Below are positions 20,901 through 30,175 of a DNA stretch of 64,000 bases, piece by piece (position 1 is the first letter of the stretch; each line of letters begins with the position of its first letter). Position numbers and translations under genes: made by a program. The stretch is from Wenzhouxiangella sp042310355 (lineage in GTDB: Bacteria > Pseudomonadota > Gammaproteobacteria > Xanthomonadales > Wenzhouxiangellaceae): NCBI RefSeq assembly GCF_042310355.1, contig NZ_JBHJMR010000012.1, positions 1 to 64,000 of the forward strand. The letters run 5' to 3'. Under the pieces are notes generated by a model. That model was given only the letters and a program-made list of their open reading frames with translations, did not search any database and was not told the DNA's origin.

Positions 20901-23900
20901 AAAAGTGGCTGATCATTGTCGGGATTGCCGTCCTCGCCCTCGGCCTGCTGTTGGCCTCGGCCTGGCTGTGGCTCACGCGTAGTGAAGGCGGGGCCCGATG
21001 GACGCTGAATCAGGCGACCGGCGCCGTCGAACGGCTGGATTACGATTCGCTCTCCGGCGGCCTGCTCTCGGGCCTGAGGCTCGACGGCATTCGCTTCGAG
21101 CACGCCGGCGCGAGGGTCGACGCCGAAGAACTGGCGCTCGAGCTGCGGATCGATCTTTTCTCCGGGCCGCGCGTGGTCGTGCAGTCGATGCGCGGTGAAG
21201 GCATCGACATTTACCTGCCCGAGGCCCAGGAAACCGACGAGCCAGCGGCTGAGCCCTTCGACCTGTCGGCCCTGGCCAGCCCGATCGAAGTGGTGATCGA
21301 CGAGCTCGCCCTGCGCCGGATCGCTATCCACGGCGAAGGCGAGCCGCTGCGCATCCAGAGCTTCGACCTGGCCGGGCGCTACGGCGACCGGCTCGAGATC
21401 GAGCAGCTTGCCGTCGTTGCCGATGCCGGACGCGCCACCGCCCAGGGCCAATGGGCGCTCGAGCGCCGCGGCAGCGGCCGGCTGGAACTCGACGCCAGCA
21501 CGAAGCTCGACAACGACGCCGGGCAATCCGCCGCGCTCGTCGTCGAAGGCCGGATCGACGCCCTCGAGTTCGAGTTGAGCACATCCGGACCGGTCGCGCT
21601 CGATGGCCAGGGCCGCGTGCGCGGACTGCCCGGCGCAGCGGCGATCGAGGCCCAGTTCCGGGGCGGACTGACCGACTGGCCGGGGTTGCCCGTGACCGTG
21701 GCGGATCTTTCCTTTTCCCTCAGCGGCGAACCGAACAACTGGCGCGCCGAATCCAGCGCGCGCGTGAGCGGCGACGACATTCCCGCGGGCGATTGGCAGC
21801 TTGCCGTGTCCGGCAGCACGCAGGCGATGACGATCGAATCGCTCGAGGCGAACATCCTCGACGGGCGCATCAGCGGCGACGGGCGGCTCGACTGGAGCGA
21901 GTCGGCACCCGCTTCGAGCGCCCGATTGACGCTCGAGTCCCTCGACCTCACGCCGCTGTACCCGCAGTGGCCCAACCAGGGCCGCATCGGCGGCGAGCTG
22001 GTGGTGTCGACGCAAGCCGGCGTGATCGAGGTCGAAAGCCTCGAGCTCGCGGCCGATCCGGGCGACTTGAGCGTGACCGGCGCCGGACGCATCGACCCGG
22101 CCGGCGACAGCGTGGATGTCACGCTCGAATGGCAGCAGTTCGCCTGGCCACCGGTCACCGACGACAGTGAGCCGCTGGTGGCCAGCGAGTCTGGCCGTCT
22201 TCACCTGGAGGGCCGCATCAGCGACTGGCGCGCCGAACTCGACGCCATGCTCGACTCACCGCAGTCGCCGCCGGCGCGCATCGAAGCGCGCGCGAGCGGG
22301 TCGCGCGAAGCGGCCAATATCGAGCGGCTGACGATCGACGCCGGCGAGAGCGGCTCGCTCGCGCTCGACGGGCGCATCGCCTGGGCGCCGTCCCTTTCGG
22401 CCGGGGTGACGCTGGCCCTCGAGGGCTTCGACCCCGGGATATTCGTCAGCCAGCTTCCGGGCAGCATCGACGGAAAAGCCCGCATCGACCTGAGCCGGGA
22501 CGAGCGCTGGCAGGCGACGATCGGACTCGAACGCCTGGGCGGCGAGCTGCGCGGCCAGGCGATCGAAGGCACCGGGCAACTCGCCTGGGTGGACGACCAG
22601 CCCGAGTCCGCCGACGTGACGCTCAGCCTCGGCGACAACCGGATCGACGTAAGCAGCAGCGAGGCCGCGACCTGGGAGGTGGCGCTCGAGGCCGTCTCCC
22701 TCGATCAACTCTGGCCGGCACTGGAAGGCGAAGCCGAGCTTTCCGGCAGCCTGGATCCCGCGGCGGGTCGTCTTGAACTCAGCGGCAATGTCAGTGCGCT
22801 GCGCTATGAAAACTACGACCTGGAACAGGCCGACCTGGTGCTCTCGCTGGCCTGGCTGGGTGAGCCCGAGGTGGACCTGGTCGCCCGGGCGAGCAACCTG
22901 GACCTGCAGCCCTGGGACCGCGTCGAAAAGCTGGAACTGACCCTGGTCGGAAGCTGCGCGCAACACCAGCTCCGATTCGAGTCCGCCGGAGCACGCGGCA
23001 ACATCGACCTGGCCGCCGACGGCGGCCTGGCCGACTGCCTGGATGGCGAGCGCGAATGGCGCGGCCAGCTCACCCGACTGTCCCTGTTCGAGACCCTGGC
23101 AGGCGACTGGCGTTTGTCCGAAGCCGTGGACCTGGCTGCCTCGCAGCGGGGCGTACAGGCCCGGAACGCCTGCCTGGCCACGGCGGCCGATACCCCGGCC
23201 CGGCTTTGCCTAGAGGAACTCGAGGTCGGAGAGACCGGCCGGGTGCTGGCCAGCGTCGAGCAGGTGCCGATGGACCTCCTTCTGCTGCCCCTCGACCCGG
23301 TCTTTTCGCTGACCACGCCGCTGTCGGGCCGAATCGAGGCCGGCTGGGACAGCGCCGGCCTGTCGACAATGGATGGGCAACTCAGGCTCTCGGCCGGCGT
23401 CCTCAAGGCCATAGACGGCGAACAGGACCTGCTGGCGATCGACGGGGTGCAAGTCGATTTCGAACCCGGTGAAGGAACCGCGCTGGGCGTTACCCTGAAC
23501 GCCCGCCTGGAAGGCGATACGGAGATCAACGGGCGGGCACGGCTGGCGGACCTGCGCCAACCGACGGACACCACCCTCGAGGGCGAGGCCCGGCTTGACC
23601 TCCCCGATATCTCCGCTTTTGGCCACCTGATCCCCAACGTCGACCGCATCGGCGGATCGGCCATGGGCCGGATCGAGATCACCGGTCCCGTGACCGGCCC
23701 GGCCATGAGCGGACGCCTGGCGATCGACAACGGTGAGCTCGCCCACGCCCCCCTGGGCCTGGATGTATCGGCCATCGCGCTCGAACTGTCCGGGTCTGCC
23801 GACCAGGCCAGCCTGCGGGGGCGGGCCGAATCGGGCGAAGGCGAGCTTCGCCTGGACGGCCAGGCCAGCCTGCTCGACGAAGGCTGGCGGCTGGAAAGCC

Positions 23901-24730
23901 GGCTCGAAGGTGAGCGATTCGCCTTCGCCGGCGCTGACTGGCTGGAACTGACAGCAAGCCCGCAGATCAGCCTCAGCGCGCAGCCCGAACGCGTCGACAT
24001 CGACGGCGATATTCGCATCGATCGCCTGCGCGGCGGCCTGCCGCCGGGCGCGGCCGAGCGGGTCGCCGCCTCACCGGATGTCGAAGTCGTGGGCGAGGAA
24101 GCGGAAGACGACGAGACCGAGGCGGCGATTGAGCGCCGACGTGTCGAGGGCAGGCTGGGCATCGACCTGGGCGACAACGCCAGCCTGGCAACCGAGGGCT
24201 TTCAGACCCAGCTCGCCGGCGAGCTCGAACTGGTCTGGCGCGGTCCTGCCCGGCCGCAGGGCCGCGGCACGCTCCGTCTGCCCGAAGGCTCTTATCGCGC
24301 CTACGGGCAGAATCTGGAAATCAACGGCGGCGAGGTCATCTTCAGCGGCCAGCCCATCGACGACCCCCGCCTGGATATTCGCGCCGTTCGCGACATCTTC
24401 GGCGACCCCAAGGTCGAGACCGCCGGGGTCCACATCGGCGGCAGCGCGCAGCGACCCGAGATCGAGCTCTACACCGACCCGCCGACCAGCGACGAAAAGG
24501 CCCTGGCCTACGTCGTCACCGGTTCCGATTTCGACCACGCGGGCGGCCAGGGTGCGCTCAACGTCGGCTTCTACCTGCTGCCAAAGCTCTTCGTCAGCTA
24601 CGGCGTGGGCCTGTTCGAGACCGGCAACGTGCTCTCGGGCCGCTACGAATTCTCGCGTCGCTGGGGCGTGCGCGTCGTTTCGGGTGAACGCGACACCGGC
24701 GTTGATCTAAGCTTTACCGTCGACAACTGA
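20897..24730 (+). CDS. tamB: Translocation and assembly module inner-membrane subunit TamB
   Basis: 1277 residues. One N-terminal membrane anchor (about residues 4-24) precedes a very long beta-rich region of repeated strands, the AsmA/TamB-type hydrophobic groove. The conserved DUF490 domain is at the C-terminus (GTLRLPEGSYRAYGQNLEINGGEVIFSG to the end). TamB spans the periplasm and pairs with TamA, encoded immediately upstream with a 4-base overlap. A glutamate-rich insert (VVGEEAEDDETEAA, about residues 1065-1080) breaks the C-terminal region. Length is close to E. coli TamB. Confidence 0.95.
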   Translation: MKKWLIIVGIAVLALGLLLASAWLWLTRSEGGARWTLNQATGAVERLDYDSLSGGLLSGLRLDGIRFEHAGARVDAEELALELRIDLFSGPRVVVQSMRGEGIDIYLPEAQETDEPAAEPFDLSALASPIEVVIDELALRRIAIHGEGEPLRIQSFDLAGRYGDRLEIEQLAVVADAGRATAQGQWALERRGSGRLELDASTKLDNDAGQSAALVVEGRIDALEFELSTSGPVALDGQGRVRGLPGAAAIEAQFRGGLTDWPGLPVTVADLSFSLSGEPNNWRAESSARVSGDDIPAGDWQLAVSGSTQAMTIESLEANILDGRISGDGRLDWSESAPASSARLTLESLDLTPLYPQWPNQGRIGGELVVSTQAGVIEVESLELAADPGDLSVTGAGRIDPAGDSVDVTLEWQQFAWPPVTDDSEPLVASESGRLHLEGRISDWRAELDAMLDSPQSPPARIEARASGSREAANIERLTIDAGESGSLALDGRIAWAPSLSAGVTLALEGFDPGIFVSQLPGSIDGKARIDLSRDERWQATIGLERLGGELRGQAIEGTGQLAWVDDQPESADVTLSLGDNRIDVSSSEAATWEVALEAVSLDQLWPALEGEAELSGSLDPAAGRLELSGNVSALRYENYDLEQADLVLSLAWLGEPEVDLVARASNLDLQPWDRVEKLELTLVGSCAQHQLRFESAGARGNIDLAADGGLADCLDGEREWRGQLTRLSLFETLAGDWRLSEAVDLAASQRGVQARNACLATAADTPARLCLEELEVGETGRVLASVEQVPMDLLLLPLDPVFSLTTPLSGRIEAGWDSAGLSTMDGQLRLSAGVLKAIDGEQDLLAIDGVQVDFEPGEGTALGVTLNARLEGDTEINGRARLADLRQPTDTTLEGEARLDLPDISAFGHLIPNVDRIGGSAMGRIEITGPVTGPAMSGRLAIDNGELAHAPLGLDVSAIALELSGSADQASLRGRAESGEGELRLDGQASLLDEGWRLESRLEGERFAFAGADWLELTASPQISLSAQPERVDIDGDIRIDRLRGGLPPGAAERVAASPDVEVVGEEAEDDETEAAIERRRVEGRLGIDLGDNASLATEGFQTQLAGELELVWRGPARPQGRGTLRLPEGSYRAYGQNLEINGGEVIFSGQPIDDPRLDIRAVRDIFGDPKVETAGVHIGGSAQRPEIELYTDPPTSDEKALAYVVTGSDFDHAGGQGALNVGFYLLPKLFVSYGVGLFETGNVLSGRYEFSRRWGVRVVSGERDTGVDLSFTVDN

Positions 24731-24767
24731 CCCATTGACCCCGGCACGCTCCGGGCGGAGGCAAGGC

Positions 24768-25616
24768 ATGCACCTATCGATTCTCAAAGCGTTCGCAGCC
24801 CTCGCGCTTTGCACGCTGGCCCTGCCGCTGGCGCAGGCGCGAGAGCCATCGGCCGAAGACGTCATGATGCGCGCCATCTCCGGCCAGGCACCGGAACCGG
24901 CCGGCCGCGACATCAGCTACTTCGACGGCGACGAAGCCACCAGCGGCTACCTGGCCCTGCCCGAGGGCGAGGGCCCGTTTCCGGCCGTCATCCTGATCCA
25001 CGAATGGAACGGCCTGGTCGATCGTGTTCGACAAACCGCCGACGCCTTCGCCGAGCACGGCTACATCGCGCTGGCCGCCGATCTCTACGGCGGGCGCACC
25101 GGCTCGAACCGGGAAGAGAACATCGCGCTGATGCGCGAGGCGCGCTCGGACGAGCAGCGCATCATCGACAACCTCGACGCCGCCGTCGACTGGCTCAAGA
25201 CCAACACGCCCACGACCGGCCGCATCGCCACGGTCGGCTGGTGCTTCGGCGGCGGCGTGGCCTTGTCCTACGCACTGGGCGGCCAGCACCACGACGGCAC
25301 GGCAATCTTCTACGGCTCGCTCATCGACGACCCCGAACAGATGCAGCACGTGCACCACGAGGTCTACGGCACCTTTGCCGAAGAAGACACCGGCATTCCG
25401 GTCGACGAAGTCGAGACCTTCGTCACCGCCATGCGCGCGGCCGGCATCGACAACGACGTCCACATCTACGACGCCGTCGATCACGGGTTCTGGCTCTACA
25501 CCGAGCGCGACACGGGCGATGCCCGCCCGGCGGCCGCCCACGCCTGGGAGCGGCTGCGCGCCTATCTCGACCGCACCATCGGCCCCGAAGAAAAGGAAGA
25601 AAAGGAGGAAGAATGA
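24768..25616 (+). CDS. Secreted dienelactone-hydrolase-family protein
   Basis: 282 residues. A signal peptide (MHLSILKAFAALALCTLALPLAQA) is followed by an alpha/beta-hydrolase of the dienelactone hydrolase type. The nucleophile motif is GWCFGGG, with cysteine in place of serine as in true dienelactone hydrolases; the histidine of the triad lies in AVDHGFWL. It is probably exported, and its substrate is unknown. The start at 24768 has a GGCGGAGGC ribosome site and restores a clean signal peptide. The stop overlaps the start of the thioesterase gene (ATGA). The C-terminus is a run of glutamate and lysine. Confidence 0.88.
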   Translation: MHLSILKAFAALALCTLALPLAQAREPSAEDVMMRAISGQAPEPAGRDISYFDGDEATSGYLALPEGEGPFPAVILIHEWNGLVDRVRQTADAFAEHGYIALAADLYGGRTGSNREENIALMREARSDEQRIIDNLDAAVDWLKTNTPTTGRIATVGWCFGGGVALSYALGGQHHDGTAIFYGSLIDDPEQMQHVHHEVYGTFAEEDTGIPVDEVETFVTAMRAAGIDNDVHIYDAVDHGFWLYTERDTGDARPAAAHAWERLRAYLDRTIGPEEKEEKEEE

Positions 25617-26080
25617 ACGAACCCTGCCTTCAGGAACGCTACGCCCCGCACAACGCCTGCTTCGGCTGCGGTCCGGCCAATGACAAGGGGCTGCGCATCC
25701 GCTCGTTCGCGCAGTGCGAGCGGGTCGTGGCCGACTGGCAGCCGGAAACGCACCACGAAGCCTTCCCCGGTGTGATCAACGGCGGCATCATCGGCTCACT
25801 GCTCGACTGCCACATGAACTGGACCGCGGCCTGGCACCTGATGCAGTCGCAGGGCCTGGAAACACCGCCGTGCACGGTGACGATGGAATACGCCGTGAAG
25901 CTGCGCCGCCCCACCCCGTCGGACGGCCCCCTGCACCTGGAAGCCTGGGTCACCGACACCGACGAGAAGGGCATCGTCAGCGTCGAGGCAGAGCTCAGCG
26001 CCGGCGGCAAGGTATGCGACCGCGCGACCGGCCGCTTCGTGGCCGTCAAGCCGGGGCATCCCGCCTATCACCGCTGGTGA
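25613..26080 (+). CDS. PaaI-type hotdog thioesterase
   Basis: 155 residues. The N-terminal PHNACFGCGPANDKGLRI motif marks a hotdog-fold subfamily of acyl-CoA thioesterase-like proteins. FPGVINGGIIGSLLDCHMN contains the conserved HGG-like active-site region, here with asparagine (NGG). The start is fixed by a strong AAAGGAGGAA site and a 4-base overlap with the hydrolase gene, so the two are co-translated. Substrate is not predictable. The adjoining hydrolase is exported while this protein lacks a signal peptide. Confidence 0.87.
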   Translation: MNEPCLQERYAPHNACFGCGPANDKGLRIRSFAQCERVVADWQPETHHEAFPGVINGGIIGSLLDCHMNWTAAWHLMQSQGLETPPCTVTMEYAVKLRRPTPSDGPLHLEAWVTDTDEKGIVSVEAELSAGGKVCDRATGRFVAVKPGHPAYHRW

Positions 26081-26163
26081 TCGCGCTACACCTGGCCCCT
26101 GGACGAGACTGCAGGGGAATGCGCACGATGCCATAATCTAAAGCTTACAGGAGACGCGGAGAC

Positions 26164-26658
26164 ATGAGCATGAGGGTCAAACCCCTGATTTTACTAGGCA
26201 CCTGCCTGTTGCTGGCCATTGCGCTGAGCGCCTGCCAGGAAAGCGTTGATTCCCCGGAGGACAACGGTGCATCGCCGGATTCCGGCCAGGCCCCTTCAGA
26301 AACCGGCGGCGAGATCGTCGAAGGAAACGACATGACCGACAGCGGACCCGACCGCCTGAGCCTGGAGGAAGCCGTCGAGGCGGCGCGCAAGGACCTGGCG
26401 GGACGAGAAGGAAAGGCGCAAGACGAGATCGAATTGCTGCGAGCGCGGGAGGTCACCTTTGCCGACGGTGCCCTGGGTTGCCCGGAAGAAGGGATGATGT
26501 ACACGCAGGCCCTGGTCGAGGGCTATTACATCCTGCTGCGCAGCGGCGGCAAAGACTACGCCTACCACGCCGGGCGCGACGGCGAGCCCTTCCACTGCCC
26601 CGCCGATCGCAGCAAGGCCCCGCCCAAGGATTCGGGCCAGGACGACAACCTGTCCTGA
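26164..26658 (+). CDS. Predicted lipoprotein, unknown function
   Basis: 164 residues. A signal peptide ends in the lipobox LSACQ (cysteine at about residue 22). An acidic, proline-rich linker is followed by a domain (about residues 65-145) containing ARKDLAGREG, ALGCPEEGMMYTQALVEGYYILL and a final cysteine-containing stretch. The CPxPGMxYTQ-like region is shared by many small secreted proteins of unknown role. A strong terminator follows within 10 bases. Confidence 0.8.
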   Translation: MSMRVKPLILLGTCLLLAIALSACQESVDSPEDNGASPDSGQAPSETGGEIVEGNDMTDSGPDRLSLEEAVEAARKDLAGREGKAQDEIELLRAREVTFADGALGCPEEGMMYTQALVEGYYILLRSGGKDYAYHAGRDGEPFHCPADRSKAPPKDSGQDDNLS

Positions 26659-26666
26659 GACCAAAA

Positions 26667-26690
26667 AAAACCCCGCCGCAGCGGGGTTTT
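26667..26690. terminator. Bidirectional rho-independent terminator
   Basis: A 10-bp perfect stem (AAAACCCCGC with GCGGGGTTTT) around the loop CGCA, with an A-run on the left and T-runs on the right. It serves the lipoprotein gene on the plus strand and the cold-shock gene on the minus strand. Confidence 0.92.
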
Positions 26691-26716
26691 GCCTTTTTGT
26701 CGTGAAGCGGTTCGCT

Positions 26717-26920
26717 TCAGGCGGGCTGCACGTTGGCAGCCTGCGGGCCCTTCGGGCCGTCCTGGATATCGAAGGACACCTTCTGACCTTCGGCCAGCGT
26801 CTTGAAGCCGCTGCCCTGGATGGCGGAGAAGTGGACGAAAACGTCCTTGCCGCCGTCATCCTGGCTGATGAAACCGAAACCCTTGGCTTCGTTGAACCAC
26901 TTGACTGAACCTGTTGCCAT
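26717..26920 (-). CDS. Cold-shock domain protein, CspA family
   Basis: 67 residues. RNP1 is KGFGFIS and RNP2 is VFVHFSAI, both intact, in a single cold-shock domain that binds single-stranded RNA and DNA. The start at 26920 gives MATGSVKWFN, the family N-terminus. The gap to the next gene upstream is about 225 bases, which would allow the long 5' leader typical of csp genes. It ends 27 bases before the shared terminator. Confidence 0.96.
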   Translation of the reverse strand: MATGSVKWFNEAKGFGFISQDDGGKDVFVHFSAIQGSGFKTLAEGQKVSFDIQDGPKGPQAANVQPA

Positions 26921-27144
26921 GATCTTGCTACCTGTATAAAAAACAAAAAACGTACGTGCCAGGGTAGATGAGGATTGGATTTCGGCGAAGACCTGCCAAT
27001 AAGGAGGGATCAACCTGAACTCGCAACTGCCATTTACCGCAGGCGCCGACCATTGTACGCCTGCTCGAGGACAATTGCCACAACAACGTAGACCCCCCGA
27101 AACGCCGGCATGCGGGCGACCAGGAACCGGCAGCGATCGGTCCT

Positions 27145-28539
27145 TCAGCCTGCCGCGCCAGGGCCGTCGCTGTCGACGATCGCATCGTCGAGTTCAGACG
27201 CCAGTTCCGCCAACGCGGCCGAGCGCGACGGGCTCACCCCGCCGTCAGGATTGAGCGCCGACCAGCCCGGGTGATGTCGGGCACGACGCACGGCAGGCGG
27301 CAGGCGGCGCGTCAGGGGTCGGTCATTGCACAAGCGAATACGTTCGGGATTGCCGTGCCCGCGCCGAATCAGGGCCACGAGCAAATCCAGCGAACGGGCC
27401 ATGAGCAGGCGCACCACGGCGTCATCGACCTGCAGGCGCACACGCCCGCGCATCCGGCTGATCAGGCGCGCACCGGCGGTTCGCACCAGCCCGGCGCCGA
27501 AACCGAGTGCCGCACCGGCCAGCGTGCCCGTACCCAGCGACAACCCGCCTGTACCGATATCGACGGCCGCACCGGCACTGGCACCGGCGGCGGCATACCC
27601 GGAACTGCGCAGCCCATAGTGGCGCAGGGTTTCGGGATCGAACAGGTCGGCCTGCCAGCGCCCGTCGCTGACGGGTAGATCGGTCTCGTCGTAGTTCTCG
27701 CGCCCGAAGCGATACAGCTCGAGCAGGGTGTCCACGCAGGCCTGCTCGCGACGACCGATGGACGCGCGCATTTCCCGCCAGGCGCGCTGCTGCTCGGCCT
27801 CGCTGTCGGCAGGGACCTCCCGCAGGCAGGCGGCCACATCGAGCAGCAGGGACGCCACGGCCTCCGCAGCCGCGAGCCGGCGACGGCGCTCTTCTTCGCG
27901 CCGGTGGGCGAGCCACGCCTCGAGCACGTCGCCATGTTGATCGAGTTGGCTCTTGAGCTTCTCGAACAGGGCCAGTTCGGTAGCCGGTTCCCGCACCGCC
28001 GCGTCAAAAGCCAGGATCGTGTGCAGCTGCACCCGCGCCAGGGCGTCGCGCCACTGGGTCTCGCGGCTGTCGGGCGAGGCGGTGAAGTTGAGCACGGCCA
28101 CGATCGGACGGGCGCACAGCCCGAGCACGGCCAACTCGTCCTGGTACTTCTCGAGCACCGGCTCGCGCGCATCGATGACGTACAGCGCCACGTCCACGCC
28201 CAGCATCAGTTCGAGCACCCGGGCCTCGTGATCGAAGTGCTCGGCCGCCCCGGCGTCATCGATCAGGGCACGAATACGGGCCGGGCCGTCGTGGCGGTCA
28301 CCGGGCTGGCGATCGAGCCAGTCCATCAACTCCGGGGCGTTTTCCAGTCCCGGCGAGTCGAGCAACTCGATGTGCTCACCGCCGTCGGTGACGAGATCGC
28401 CCGATACGATGCGCCGCGTCGTCCCGCCCTGGTCGCGCACCTCGCCAAAGCGGCGGTCGTGGGTCAGGGTTCGCACCAGCGAGGTCTTGCCGGTGTTGGT
28501 ATGACCGACGATCGCGATTCTCAGGGATCGAGCACTCAT
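27145..28539 (-). CDS. GTPase with DUF3482 domain
   Basis: 464 residues. An N-terminal Era-like GTPase domain has the P-loop GHTNTGKTSL (about residues 12-21) and the G3 motif LDSPGLE. The C-terminal DUF3482 region contains a glycine/alanine-rich stretch (GYAAAGASAGAAVDIGTGGL onwards, about residue 315) that could form a membrane hairpin. The function of this family is unknown. Its start overlaps the stop of the DUF2868 gene upstream (ATGA), the usual pairing of these two families. Confidence 0.87.
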   Translation of the reverse strand: MSARSLRIAIVGHTNTGKTSLVRTLTHDRRFGEVRDQGGTTRRIVSGDLVTDGGEHIELLDSPGLENAPELMDWLDRQPGDRHDGPARIRALIDDAGAAEHFDHEARVLELMLGVDVALYVIDAREPVLEKYQDELAVLGLCARPIVAVLNFTASPDSRETQWRDALARVQLHTILAFDAAVREPATELALFEKLKSQLDQHGDVLEAWLAHRREEERRRRLAAAEAVASLLLDVAACLREVPADSEAEQQRAWREMRASIGRREQACVDTLLELYRFGRENYDETDLPVSDGRWQADLFDPETLRHYGLRSSGYAAAGASAGAAVDIGTGGLSLGTGTLAGAALGFGAGLVRTAGARLISRMRGRVRLQVDDAVVRLLMARSLDLLVALIRRGHGNPERIRLCNDRPLTRRLPPAVRRARHHPGWSALNPDGGVSPSRSAALAELASELDDAIVDSDGPGAAG

Positions 28540-29987
28540 GCGCTCCCCCCGTCCTGGCTGAGCGCGCGATGCAGCCGGGCCAGCTCGCCCGCCTCGGGCG
28601 CTTCCCGATCGAGGAAAACGACCTGGCCACCGGCGCGCTCGGACAGCGCCTGCCAGTCGCGACGGCGGGCCGTCACGTCACCGCCGCGCTCGGCCAGGCG
28701 CGTGCCCTCGTCGAGCACGAGCCACAGCGGCGCATCGGCCGTTTCCGACAGGCGCGCGAGGAATCGCTCGGTGCCGGCATCGGGGGTTCGGAGCATCGAG
28801 CAAACCGCCAGCACCGCGACGGCCGGGCGCCGCAGCCGCTGCGCCGTCTCCAGCGCCGCCGCCCGCCCGGAGCGATTGTCGGCGCGGCCCAGATCGATCA
28901 GCTCAACGCCGGGCACCAGTCTGTCCGCTGCGGCGTCGGCGCGCTCGAGCTCGACCGCCACCGCCAGGATACCTTCGGCGTTCGGTTTTCTGCGCAGGCG
29001 CGGACGCTGCTCGGCCTCCGGAATCGGCCGACCGGCCGTCTCCTGCCCGCCGCGGTGCGCCGACGACAGATCCGGGGCAAGGCGGAGATAGCCCGGCCGC
29101 GTGGTATCGAGATCCATCCGGCGGCCGGCCAGGGCGGCCATTCCGGCCGACAGGAACAGCAGCACGACGCGCGGCAGGATCGCCCAGGCGGCGACCATCG
29201 CCAGCAGAAAGCGCGCCCACTCGGCGCGGGCCGAAGCCTCGCTACCCGCCCGGCCGGCGGCGATCCAGGCTTCTTCGACCGCGGGCATCAGGCCCAGGAA
29301 CTCGGGCCACCCGGCCAGCCACTCGACCAGACGCACCACGCTGCGGTCGCTCAGCAGGGTCGTGCCCCAGACCAGGTCGTACTGAACAACTGAAAAGAAC
29401 ACGACCAGGGTGGCCAGGGCGCCGACGGCGTAGGCCGTCCAGAACCCGTGGGTGAGTGCGCTCAGTCGCCAGCGCCCCCAGCGCGTGGCGGCAGAACTGG
29501 CGAATGCAGCAATGACGTCGGCCGAATGCGGCGAGGCGAGCAGCCGCGGACCGATCCAGCGCAGAACGCTGAGCGCCACGCCGGCGTTCAGGCCACCCGA
29601 CCCGCCGCGGCGCGCGCCGAGCAGCATCGCAACGCCCCAGGCCACCAGCATGAGGCTGGGCACCAGCAGCAGCGCGGCGGTCGCCAGCAGGATGTCGACC
29701 TGGCGATCGGCGATAGTGGCGCGCGCGGCGGCCGCGCCCACCAGCAGGCCGACCAGGGCCAGGCCGGCACCCAGCCAGCCCAGGGCGCGCCGCAGCCGGC
29801 GGATGTCGGCTCGCACCGCCGGCGCCTGGTCGAGGGCGGCGGCGCGCGCCCGGATACGCGCGGCCAAATCGCCGCCGCGGTCGCGGGCGATCGCCAGGGC
29901 CGCTTCGTCGCGCTGGCGCCCGACGCGCTCTTCGAGCCGCCGAAACGACTCGACCAGCAGCCAGTCATTGACGCTCAGACCCGTCAT
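28536..29987 (-). CDS. DUF2868-domain membrane protein
   Basis: 483 residues. A soluble N-terminal helical region (about 1-65) precedes about four to six membrane segments: pairs near residues 70-90 and 99-121, then near 185-205 and 262-280. A hydrophilic C-terminal domain ends with a RossmannoId-like region (VAVLAVCSMLRTPDAGTERF). It is partnered with the DUF3482 GTPase; together they probably form a membrane-associated GTPase complex of unknown role. It diverges from the cbb3 oxidase operon. Confidence 0.85.
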   Translation of the reverse strand: MTGLSVNDWLLVESFRRLEERVGRQRDEAALAIARDRGGDLAARIRARAAALDQAPAVRADIRRLRRALGWLGAGLALVGLLVGAAAARATIADRQVDILLATAALLLVPSLMLVAWGVAMLLGARRGGSGGLNAGVALSVLRWIGPRLLASPHSADVIAAFASSAATRWGRWRLSALTHGFWTAYAVGALATLVVFFSVVQYDLVWGTTLLSDRSVVRLVEWLAGWPEFLGLMPAVEEAWIAAGRAGSEASARAEWARFLLAMVAAWAILPRVVLLFLSAGMAALAGRRMDLDTTRPGYLRLAPDLSSAHRGGQETAGRPIPEAEQRPRLRRKPNAEGILAVAVELERADAAADRLVPGVELIDLGRADNRSGRAAALETAQRLRRPAVAVLAVCSMLRTPDAGTERFLARLSETADAPLWLVLDEGTRLAERGGDVTARRRDWQALSERAGGQVVFLDREAPEAGELARLHRALSQDGGSA

Positions 29988-30088
29988 GCGCGACTGTAAG
30001 AAGGCTGTGGTTGCGGATTCATCGCGGCAATCATACCGTCTGTCGTGCCATGAAAATCGAGCCGGAGAACGATCATGGTCGGCACGAG

Positions 30089-30102
30089 TTGATTCTGATC
30101 AA
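30089..30102 (+). promoter_or_regulatory. FNR box upstream of ccoN
   Basis: TTGATTCTGATCAA matches the FNR/ANR consensus TTGAT-N4-ATCAA at all ten specified positions. Its centre (30095.5) lies 41.5 bases before the start site implied by the -10 element at 30125-30130, the class II activator position. The window encodes an FNR protein with the matching recognition helix at 50858-51619. Confidence 0.92.
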
Positions 30103-30124
30103 GTATTCGCAAGCCGGCTGTAAC

Positions 30125-30130
30125 GATAAT
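30125..30130 (+). promoter_or_regulatory. -10 element of the ccoN promoter
   Basis: GATAAT matches TATAAT at five of six positions. Transcription starting about seven bases downstream (near 30137) would put the FNR box centre at -41.5, with a 39-base untranslated leader before ccoN. There is no good -35 element, as expected for an activator-dependent promoter. Confidence 0.75.
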
Positions 30131-30175
30131 CCGCTCCACCCCGTTCCGGTATCGACCAACAACAAGGAATCCATG

